From the NCBI GenBank assembly GCA_937927725.1, contig CALBSE010000069.1:1-64000 (forward strand): a stretch of DNA of 64,000 nucleotides, given 5' to 3'. Made by a program: the position numbers and the translations under genes. The notes under the pieces are model-generated. The model was given only the letters and a program-made list of their open reading frames with translations, searched no databases and was not told the origin of the DNA. Every line of letters starts with the position of its first letter. The first letter of the stretch is position 1. The DNA comes from an uncultured Actinomycetes bacterium. Lineage in GTDB: Bacteria; Actinomycetota; Acidimicrobiia; Acidimicrobiales; Acidimicrobilacustridaceae. Of the stretch, positions 51,138-57,937 are shown in pieces.

Positions 51138-51917
51138 TCATGCCTTTGGTTTGCCGGCAAGTACCCCGCCGTCAACAACGAAGTCCGATCCGGTGCAGAA
51201 CGATGAATCCTCCGAAGCCAAGAACAGGCACATCGCTGCGACTTCGGAAGGCTCGCCTAAGCGGCCGAGAGGGTAGTTGCCATAGGCGGCGTCGTAGTCA
51301 GCGTCAGTCCAACCTGGACGTTCCGTCATTGCCGTTCGAGTCGGCCCCGGGACAATGTCATTGACCCGGATCCCAGACTCTCCAAGCTCTATTGCGGCAC
51401 AACGCGTAAGACCGCGAATAGCGAACTTTGAGGCGGCATAGGCCGAGAAACCATCGCGACCTTCAATCCCCTGAGGCGAGGAGAAATTAATGATAGAGCC
51501 GCCTCCCCGCTCCTTCATGGGACCGCTCACCGCCTTCATCCCAAGGAAGGTACCGACGAGATTCGTCTCGAGAACTTTCCGGAACGTCTCAAGATCCAAC
51601 TCGTCAAGGCGGGCAACTCGAATAATTCCTGCGCAGTTGACGAGAACGTCGACGCCACCACCAAACTCTTCAAGTCCGGCGAGGATTGCAGACCATCCCG
51701 ATTCATCCGCAATGTCAGCTTCGATGAATACAGCTCGGCCAGGCCCCAATTGGTTCAACTCTGCAACGAGCGCGTCACCAAGTTCCGTCCGACGGTCAGC
51801 GAGAACTACCGATGCACCATTGGCGACGAAAAGTCTCGCTGTGGCTGCGCCTATTCCCCTTGACGCGCCCGTAACAATCGCGATGCGCCCATCGAGGCGC
51901 AGATCAGTTGCACTCAT
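51138..51917 (-). CDS. Short-chain dehydrogenase/reductase, FabG3/HSD-like
   Basis: A 259-residue SDR: TGASRGIGAATARLFVANGAS, Asp-containing ADRRTE after strand two (favouring NAD(H)), NCAGIIRVARL with Cys for the usual Asn, and SSPQGIEGRDGFSAYAASKFAIRGL. The last resembles the 3-alpha/20-beta-hydroxysteroid dehydrogenase (FabG3) group, and the C-terminus is FVVDGGVLAG. Its ATG overlaps the EchA20-like stop by 4 bases (ATGA). A hydroxysteroid or ring-derived hydroxyacyl-CoA is the plausible substrate. Confidence 0.87.
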   Translation of the reverse strand: MSATDLRLDGRIAIVTGASRGIGAATARLFVANGASVVLADRRTELGDALVAELNQLGPGRAVFIEADIADESGWSAILAGLEEFGGGVDVLVNCAGIIRVARLDELDLETFRKVLETNLVGTFLGMKAVSGPMKERGGGSIINFSSPQGIEGRDGFSAYAASKFAIRGLTRCAAIELGESGIRVNDIVPGPTRTAMTERPGWTDADYDAAYGNYPLGRLGEPSEVAAMCLFLASEDSSFCTGSDFVVDGGVLAGKPKA

Positions 51918-52672
51918 CGCGTGATCGTGCGATCGCCGCGAATAAAAGCATCTCGTGCTTCGTCACCGTCTCCGTGGAGATTCAACTCATAGGTGAAACC
52001 CTGTTCAAGTCGATAGTGCTCGGCCATGCGATAAATATCGATGTTGTTGAGTGCCTGTTTGGCCGCCGAGATGACACGTTTCTGTTTCTTCGCGATCGTC
52101 CGAGCGACTTCCTTCGCAACTTCGAGAAGTTCATCGGGTTCAGTCAATCGATACACCGTTCCCCATTCAAAGAGTTGCTGAGCGGATACGGCTTCGCAGG
52201 TGAATACCATCTGACGAAGTTTGAATGGCGGAACAAACTTCGCGAGATGCGATGCACATCCGAGAGCACCGTTATCGACTTCCGGAAGAGCAAAACGAGC
52301 TCGAGTTGAAGCAATCAAGATGTCACAGCTTCCAACGAGCCCCACACCGAGGCCCATACAGAAATCGTTGACCGCCGCAATGACGGGAAGTGGTGTTCGA
52401 TAGATCTCATCGAACGCAGCGAAACATGCAGCGCCTGAACCAAGAAGGTGGTCGAATCCATCGACCGACTGCATCTCTTTGATGTCAATACCGGCGTTAA
52501 ACCCGCGGCCCTCGGAGGTGAGAATGATGACTCGAACGTCCCGATCCCGCCCGAGGTCAGCGAAGGCATCGCGAATCGCCCATGTATCGGCGACGGTCAA
52601 CGCATTCACCGGTGGATTTTCCATGCACACAATTGCGATGCCATCTGCATCGATCGTCGTCGTCACCGTCAT
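51914..52672 (-). CDS. EchA20-like ring-opening hydrolase (crotonase fold)
   Basis: A 252-residue crotonase-family protein whose key stretch GRGFNAGIDIKEMQSVDG, then AACFAAFDEIYRTPLPVIAAVN and LVGSCDILIASTRARFALPEVDNGALG, strongly resembles mycobacterial EchA20, the beta-keto-type hydrolase that opens one of the last steroid rings. The tail YRLEQGFTYELNLHGDGDEARDAF fits the same group. The identification is from memory. The ATG at 52672 is chosen over a TTG two codons upstream. It is the first gene of a five-gene operon with two SDRs, a MaoC hydratase and a PPOX protein. Confidence 0.82.
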   Translation of the reverse strand: MTVTTTIDADGIAIVCMENPPVNALTVADTWAIRDAFADLGRDRDVRVIILTSEGRGFNAGIDIKEMQSVDGFDHLLGSGAACFAAFDEIYRTPLPVIAAVNDFCMGLGVGLVGSCDILIASTRARFALPEVDNGALGCASHLAKFVPPFKLRQMVFTCEAVSAQQLFEWGTVYRLTEPDELLEVAKEVARTIAKKQKRVISAAKQALNNIDIYRMAEHYRLEQGFTYELNLHGDGDEARDAFIRGDRTITR

Positions 52673-52681
52673 GGCCAAGCC

Positions 52682-52828
52682 TCACTCTCTGTCGAATTCC
52701 CCATTCTCGGGCCGAAGCCTCAACGACTCAAGCAGTTTCTTCGGTTCATCAATCGCCGCCGCCGATGAGTCGATACGAGAACGCACTTGATCCCGGGCCT
52801 GTTGGGCGTGACAATCAGCCTCGTACAA
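52682..52828 (-). CDS. Possible 48-residue helical peptide
   Basis: A TTG-initiated frame of 49 codons just upstream of the EchA20-like gene, ending 10 bases before its ATG. It reads as a charged helix (CHAQQARDQVRSRIDSSAAA, then IDEPKKLLESLRLRPENGEF). The composition is protein-like and its spacing to the next gene is operon-like, but it has no clear ribosome-binding site and no known family. The remainder of the 52673-52853 divergent gap holds promoters I cannot define. Confidence 0.25.
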   Translation of the reverse strand: MYEADCHAQQARDQVRSRIDSSAAAIDEPKKLLESLRLRPENGEFDRE

Positions 52829-52853
52829 CCATCAAGCGATCGGATGGAACAGG

Positions 52854-53690
52854 GTGACCGCAATCAAATTCCGCAAGTTGACCTCCTCTCTAGGCGCCGT
52901 TGCGATCGAGACCAAACTCACTGATGTCATCGGCGACCCTGAAGCGGAAGCGTCCCTTCGCAACGGGCTCTGGAACCATCTCATGCTGGCGTTTCCTTCC
53001 CAGCACCTCGACGACGAAACTCATGAAGCAGTTGCTCGAATCTTCGGCGAACCCTTTGTCCATCCGATCGGCCTTGCTTTCGGACGAACGAGCCCTATTG
53101 AAGAAATTGTCGATTCGGCTGATCGACTTCCCGATCGCGACGGCTGGCATACCGACGCCCCCTTTGTCACCGAGCCCCCGAGCGTCGCTGTCCTTCGCTC
53201 GTTAGAAGTCCCCGAACATGGGGGCGACACGCTGTGGGCAAACATGTACGCGGCGTATGACGCTCTTTCCGAACGAATGCAACAGATGTTTGACGGCGCA
53301 ATGGTCCGCTACCCGCCGCAACAGGGCCTCATTGATTATGTCGAGGAACATCTTGGCAAAGAGTTGGCGGACACCGTCCGTGAACTCGCAGGCGAAGGCG
53401 GCACTCATCCGCTTGTGCGCACCCACCCCGAGACTGGCCGCAAAGCGATTTACTACGCCGAAGGATTCGCAACCGACATTGTGGGTCTCACCAAAGCAGA
53501 GAATGCAGCCTTGCGACCGTTCCTCTCTGCGATTCCCACGAATCCCAGCATCCAAACCCGATGGAACTGGAGCGCAGGAGATGTCGTGATCTGGGATGAA
53601 CGAGCCACCCAACATTTCGGAGCAGCCGATCACAGTGGCTCGGCACGAACGCTGCGACGAATCATGGTCGCCGGCGAGGTTCCGCACTAG
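52854..53690 (+). CDS. TauD/TfdA-type Fe(II)/2-oxoglutarate dioxygenase
   Basis: A 278-residue dioxygenase. The iron site is His99 and Asp101 in GWHTDAPF and a distal His254 in TQHFGAADH; the 2-oxoglutarate arginine is in ARTLRRIMV. Such enzymes hydroxylate or cleave small acids (taurine, 2,4-D, alkyl sulfates). The start is GTG at 52854. It is divergent from the EchA20-like operon and lies 78 bases ahead of the CoA-transferase gene, and may initiate breakdown of an aromatic-ether, sulfate ester or ring acid. Confidence 0.9.
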   Translation: MTAIKFRKLTSSLGAVAIETKLTDVIGDPEAEASLRNGLWNHLMLAFPSQHLDDETHEAVARIFGEPFVHPIGLAFGRTSPIEEIVDSADRLPDRDGWHTDAPFVTEPPSVAVLRSLEVPEHGGDTLWANMYAAYDALSERMQQMFDGAMVRYPPQQGLIDYVEEHLGKELADTVRELAGEGGTHPLVRTHPETGRKAIYYAEGFATDIVGLTKAENAALRPFLSAIPTNPSIQTRWNWSAGDVVIWDERATQHFGAADHSGSARTLRRIMVAGEVPH

Positions 53691-53768
53691 GAGCGTCTCC
53701 GCCCGTTCCTTGGTCACCTGCCTTGAGCAAGGAGGAGTGGCGCCATTCGCGGCCGGTAGGGTCGGCCC

Positions 53769-55016
53769 ATGGAACTCGGAGCAATCACTAATCCCGATGC
53801 CGTCCAGTACGGCAAGCCTCTCGAAGGCGTGCGCATCCTCGCCCTCGAACAAATGCAGGCCCTCCCCTACGCAACACAACTCCTCGCCCGCCTCGGTGCC
53901 GATGTTGTGAAGGTCGAAAGCGTGAAGGGAGGCGACCTCGGACGCGGATCTCAGCCCGGCATCACCGACCCCGAGGGCCGGTTTGTTGGCGCCACGTATC
54001 TCCGTAACAACCTCGACAAGAAGTCGATCTGCGTCGACCTCAAAGCACCCGAGGGCAAGCAACTCATCCTCGATCTCGCCCCGAAGTTCGACATCGTCGC
54101 CGAGAACTTCAAAGGCGGCGCGCTGTCACGTATGGGCCTCGGCTACGAAGACATCACTGCAGTGCACCCCGGCGTGATCTATCTCTCGGTTTCCGGCTTC
54201 GGTAATACCGTCACAACGCCATATGACGGTTGGCCGGCCTACGCCGCCGTCGCCGAAGCAATGAGCGGCATCTACGACTACAAACTTGAACCCGGTCGTC
54301 CGCCCGCTGTCTCTCCCGTGGGCGCACTCGGCGACATTGGCACGGCACTGTTCGGCACCATCGGCATCCTCGCCGCACTTCGCCATCGCGATCGCACCGG
54401 GCTTGGCCAGTACATCGACGTTGCCATGTTCGACGCAATGGTCTCCATGACGGACCTCGTCACCAACTTCTGGTCACTCGGCCTGCGCCCCGAACCCGGA
54501 CAAGGTTTGGCGATGATCCTTGACGGCTTCGAAGCTTCGAACGGTTGGTTCATCATCCAGATCGGGCGTGAGCACGAATTCGAACGACTCGCGAACCTCA
54601 TTGGCAAACCCGAATGGCTCAGCGACGAGCGCCTTTCAACTCGCGCTGGTTGGCGCGAGAACATCGACACGATCCTTCGCCCTGGCGTGAAGGAATGGGC
54701 TGCCGGCATGACCAACATCGATGCATGCCGGGCCCTCGCTGAAGCCGGTGTCGCAGCAGGTCCCTGCCTCACTGCGCAGCAGGTCATCGACGATCCGCAC
54801 GTTGCCGCCCGCAACATGCTCATGGAAATCCCCCGTCCCGAAGGCGGCGAACCGGTCCTCACCCCGGGCAACCCCATCAAGATGTCACGAGTTTCCGAAG
54901 GCCCCGATGTGCGTATGCCATGGCTCGGTGAGCACACCGACGAGGTGCTCACGGCTGAACTTGGTCTCGACGACGCTCGCATCGAACAACTCCGTGCCGA
55001 TGGAGTGATCGCATGA
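53769..55016 (+). CDS. Family III CoA-transferase (CaiB/BaiF)
   Basis: A 415-residue CoA-transferase of family III. The opening LEGVRILALEQMQALPYATQLLARLGADVVKVE, the block YLRNNLDKKSICVDLKAPEGKQL and the likely catalytic aspartate in IDVAMFDAMVSM are characteristic. It transfers CoA between carboxylic acids, so it can activate an acid without ATP. It overlaps the downstream NTF2-like gene by 4 bases. It is probably linked to the dioxygenase gene upstream or to the steroid-acid genes. Confidence 0.92.
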   Translation: MELGAITNPDAVQYGKPLEGVRILALEQMQALPYATQLLARLGADVVKVESVKGGDLGRGSQPGITDPEGRFVGATYLRNNLDKKSICVDLKAPEGKQLILDLAPKFDIVAENFKGGALSRMGLGYEDITAVHPGVIYLSVSGFGNTVTTPYDGWPAYAAVAEAMSGIYDYKLEPGRPPAVSPVGALGDIGTALFGTIGILAALRHRDRTGLGQYIDVAMFDAMVSMTDLVTNFWSLGLRPEPGQGLAMILDGFEASNGWFIIQIGREHEFERLANLIGKPEWLSDERLSTRAGWRENIDTILRPGVKEWAAGMTNIDACRALAEAGVAAGPCLTAQQVIDDPHVAARNMLMEIPRPEGGEPVLTPGNPIKMSRVSEGPDVRMPWLGEHTDEVLTAELGLDDARIEQLRADGVIA

Positions 55017-55423
55017 GCGAACTCTCTGCACATCCAGCGGTTGCTGCCGTTCAACAACACGCCGGCAACTGGAACGCGCAGGATCGCTCCGCGTGGCTTG
55101 CGTTATTCGATGACACCGTCACCTTCGAAGATCCAGTCGGAAAGGCGCCGAAAGTTGGGCGCGCGGCGGCAGAAGGCTCTTGGGACAACTCCTTCACCGA
55201 AGGACGCGTCTGGACCTTGCATCCGCAACGCATCATCCCCGGCGGAACGCACGAAGCAGCGGTCGAGATGCTCAACAAGGGAACTCTCCATGGCGAGCTC
55301 GTTGAATTACGCGGAATCGAGATCTACAAAGTGAACGACGCCGGCAAGATCATTTCGGTACGGGCGTTCTTCGAACAACCCACCGACTACGAACTCAATC
55401 CGTTTTTCGTCCCCGAGTCGTAA
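55013..55423 (+). CDS. SnoaL/NTF2-like protein
   Basis: A 136-residue NTF2-like protein: HPAVAAVQQHAGNWNAQDRSAWLALFDDTVTFEDPVG opening with the typical helix-strand pair, and a late VRAFFEQPTDYELNP. It may be a ketosteroid-isomerase-like or lyase enzyme or a binding protein. Its ATG overlaps the CoA-transferase stop (ATGA), so the pair act together. It ends exactly where the convergent lipoprotein gene ends. Confidence 0.82.
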   Translation: MSELSAHPAVAAVQQHAGNWNAQDRSAWLALFDDTVTFEDPVGKAPKVGRAAAEGSWDNSFTEGRVWTLHPQRIIPGGTHEAAVEMLNKGTLHGELVELRGIEIYKVNDAGKIISVRAFFEQPTDYELNPFFVPES

Positions 55424-56221
55424 TCAGAGAAATCTCGCAGCGAGATCAGTCGTGAGATAGGTCTTTCGATCACGAGTCCATGGCTGAATCGACTGAGGGT
55501 CGTAGGTCGACGGCAGTTCGATCGCCGCAACACGAATCCCATCGATTCCCGCCTTTGTTGCGGTAATCACACATCGGCCTTCGTGATCGGCAAACCCAAC
55601 GATTGCAGTGGTTCCAAGGTTCTTGCCTTGCGCAGCCATTTGCTTCAGCAATTGATCAGTGAAACTGGCGGTGCTTTGGTAAATCTCTTTGCCATCGGGA
55701 CCGAATTCGTGCTGGATCACCGTCACATTGGGGACACCAAGCTTGGCTAACGCGATCCCGATTTCCGGTTGGGTGTAAATCGGAGTCGGATTTGTTTTCA
55801 CATAGTCGGCGAGCGATGCAGCAATCGCGTCGTTAACGGGTCCCGGCTGCAGCGAACCATCAGCAGCAGTCAGGTAACCAAATGCATACGCAATGATTGA
55901 TGTCGGCTTCTTGTCTGATGCGGGCACGTCATAGGTCAACAACGGCGAAGTTGCGACCTGCGCCATTGGAAGTTTCGCTTCCCACCCATCGAGCGTTGCC
56001 TGATCAATCGGCGTGATGATCGTCGCTGCAAGTGTCGGGTCGTGCCACTCGTTCGACAATCGAGCAATCAACGCACTTCGATAATCAACGGGCTCGGTTG
56101 TGATTGTCGATTCTTCAGTCACGTTCGACTCGCCTTTCGAAGACGATGATCCGCCTGAGCAGGCGGTGATTCCAAGACCCACCAACAAGAACGCAACTGC
56201 GAGGACTCGCTTCGAACGCAT
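55424..56221 (-). CDS. Secreted lipoprotein of unknown function
   Basis: A 265-residue lipoprotein from the ATG at 56221 with a good GGAAAG ribosome-binding site. The signal MRSKRVLAVAFLLVGLGITA ends with lipobox ITAC. A Ser/Gly/Thr linker (to about residue 40) and an alpha/beta domain with YRSALIARLSNEWHDPTLAAT and RCVITATKAGIDGIRVAAIEL follow; the pattern suggests a serine-hydrolase-like or binding fold but no catalytic motif is certain. I do not recognise the family. It ends one base from the NTF2-like gene, tail to tail. Confidence 0.72.
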   Translation of the reverse strand: MRSKRVLAVAFLLVGLGITACSGGSSSSKGESNVTEESTITTEPVDYRSALIARLSNEWHDPTLAATIITPIDQATLDGWEAKLPMAQVATSPLLTYDVPASDKKPTSIIAYAFGYLTAADGSLQPGPVNDAIAASLADYVKTNPTPIYTQPEIGIALAKLGVPNVTVIQHEFGPDGKEIYQSTASFTDQLLKQMAAQGKNLGTTAIVGFADHEGRCVITATKAGIDGIRVAAIELPSTYDPQSIQPWTRDRKTYLTTDLAARFL

Positions 56222-56291
56222 GCCACTTTCCTTCACGGTCAGACCAACGCAAACGACGTCGTGAATCGAAAGGTAGCGGGCAAAACGCGAA

Positions 56292-56319
56292 GAGGGCGCC
56301 GGCCGAAGCCGACGCCCTC
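56292..56319 (-). terminator. Rho-independent terminator after binding-protein gene
   Basis: Stem GAGGGCG / CGCCCTC with an inner CGGC/GCCG pair around CGAA and one unpaired base on each side. On the minus strand it follows the binding-protein stop by 17 bases and is followed by CGCGTTTTGCC, a T-run. Confidence 0.85.
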
Positions 56320-56335
56320 GTTCACGATTCTCCGA

Positions 56336-57757
56336 TTACTTGGAAATCGGGTACCAGGTGCTGCTCACAGGAACCCAGCACTGAATGTCAGCTGGGCAGT
56401 TGTTGTAGGTGCCATTGGCATTCTTGGCAGTGCCGGTCGGCGCTGCTGTCAGCTTGTCACCATGGGTAAGCGTGGCCATCCAGCTACGGTCAGGCGTAAG
56501 CGAGCCCTTGCCGTTTGAACCGAGTGCGATCGGAACGTCGCCTTCTGCATGAAGGGCCTTCCAGAAGCTCTCACGAGTGAGGTTCTTGCCAGCCTTCTCA
56601 AGCGCCGTCTTCATTGCACTCATGATCGTGCACTCATTCGGCGGGTAGTCCGAGGAGGCCTTGGTGCCATCAGGCATCGTGCGGGTCTCGCCCGAAGGAA
56701 TACCAGGCGTTGACTTCACGCCGCCGTAATCCGCAGTGGAGATCGCATCGAACTTGGCGCGGCATTCCTTTTCGAAATCCGTCTCGGTACGAAGCTTGCC
56801 ATCCGAGGTGGTCGAGTCGCCGAACACGGTGTAGCAGGTGCCACCAACGGCGGAAGGCTTAAGGCTCTTTGCGCCGTAGGCCGTACACATTGATGAAGCG
56901 ACATCAAGGAAGGTGAACTGCCAGTTGTTGCCACCAGCGTTGTCCCAGAAACCACCCGAGGCGGTGAACTGAAGAGCAACGACGACGTTCGTGACGTTGG
57001 CAGCCTTGAAGGTGTTCACTGCTGCGGCTGATTCGGTGTTCTGAATGCCAGGGTCACCCTGAAGGGTGTTGATCTGAGCGACGGTGATCTTGTTGCCATT
57101 GGCTTCAAGAGCGGTCTTCGCTGCAGCAGTCGCCGCAACATGCTCGGGGCCATTGCCAGAGAGGATGCCAACAGTGGCGCCCTTCGGGATCTGACCGGCT
57201 TCGATGGCCGCCTTCACGCCGGACGTGGCGTTGATTTCCGCTGAGGGCGAAATCGTCATAAGCCAACCGGTGTCATGAGCTGACTGCGGAGCGACGTCAC
57301 CGAAGAAGGTGGGAACGCCTGCAGCAGCGATGCACTCGATGTACTTGGCGCCCATGCCGTTTGAGTTAATGAAGGCAAAGATTTGATTGTTAATGGTGGC
57401 GTCGTCGCAGACCTTCTGCGCGGTTGCCGGCTTGACCGGGTCCCATGTCATGACAACGGGTTCGACCTTGCGGCCGTTGATGCCACCAGCGGCATTCCAC
57501 TCATCGAAGAACGAGGTAATGCGCTTCGAAAGGTTTTGCGTGGTCAGAGCTGGGGCAAGAGCCAAGCCTGAAGCACGAAGACCATCGAGATCGGAAACCG
57601 CAAGACCAATCTTGATTGAGGTGTCAGTGACACCAGTGGTGTTTCCACCACCACCTGATGAATCTTTACTGCTACTGGAACATGCCGCCACGCCAGCCGT
57701 GAGCGTCAACGCGCACACCACTGCCACAACGGATGTCCAGGTTCGTGATCGTGCCAT
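56336..57757 (-). CDS. Liv-type ABC substrate-binding lipoprotein
   Basis: A 473-residue type I periplasmic-binding protein. Signal region to about residue 22, lipobox GVAAC, then a Ser/Gly-rich spacer and the core starting VTDTSIKIGLAVSDLDGL. SFFDEWNAAGGINGRKVEPVV and IECIAAAGVPTFFGDVAP are typical of the branched-chain amino acid/amide/urea receptor family. Cysteines near the C-terminus (NNCPADIQCW) may form a disulfide. It is divergent from the fused transporter genes at 57938-62967 and should be their receptor. Ligand cannot be read. Confidence 0.9.
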   Translation of the reverse strand: MARSRTWTSVVAVVCALTLTAGVAACSSSSKDSSGGGGNTTGVTDTSIKIGLAVSDLDGLRASGLALAPALTTQNLSKRITSFFDEWNAAGGINGRKVEPVVMTWDPVKPATAQKVCDDATINNQIFAFINSNGMGAKYIECIAAAGVPTFFGDVAPQSAHDTGWLMTISPSAEINATSGVKAAIEAGQIPKGATVGILSGNGPEHVAATAAAKTALEANGNKITVAQINTLQGDPGIQNTESAAAVNTFKAANVTNVVVALQFTASGGFWDNAGGNNWQFTFLDVASSMCTAYGAKSLKPSAVGGTCYTVFGDSTTSDGKLRTETDFEKECRAKFDAISTADYGGVKSTPGIPSGETRTMPDGTKASSDYPPNECTIMSAMKTALEKAGKNLTRESFWKALHAEGDVPIALGSNGKGSLTPDRSWMATLTHGDKLTAAPTGTAKNANGTYNNCPADIQCWVPVSSTWYPISK

Positions 57758-57833
57758 GAAGGCCCCCCCCTGAGGAATTTGAATCGGTCTCGCGATTGCG
57801 AGAACCGTGACTGTAGCAACAATCTCGACCCAA

Positions 57834-57849
57834 GGTGACAGGCGTCACC
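57834..57849. promoter_or_regulatory. Palindrome in the Liv divergent promoter region
   Basis: GGTGACAGGCGTCACC is a perfect inverted repeat of 6-bp arms (GGTGAC/GTCACC) around AGGC. It lies 76 bases upstream of the binding-protein ATG and 88 bases upstream of the MFS-LivF GTG, between the divergent halves of the system, and is a good operator candidate. Confidence 0.5.
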
Positions 57850-57937
57850 CCACAAAATCTTCCGCTAGGTTCTTGGTCAGTTCAGGGCTTACGACAATGG
57901 GGGTCGCAAGCCACCGCGCGCAGAACCAAGGGGAACC

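Noticed and set aside
52479..52790. 103-residue plus-strand ORF upstream of the dioxygenase
   Set aside because: Mostly antisense to the EchA20-like gene with no domain features.
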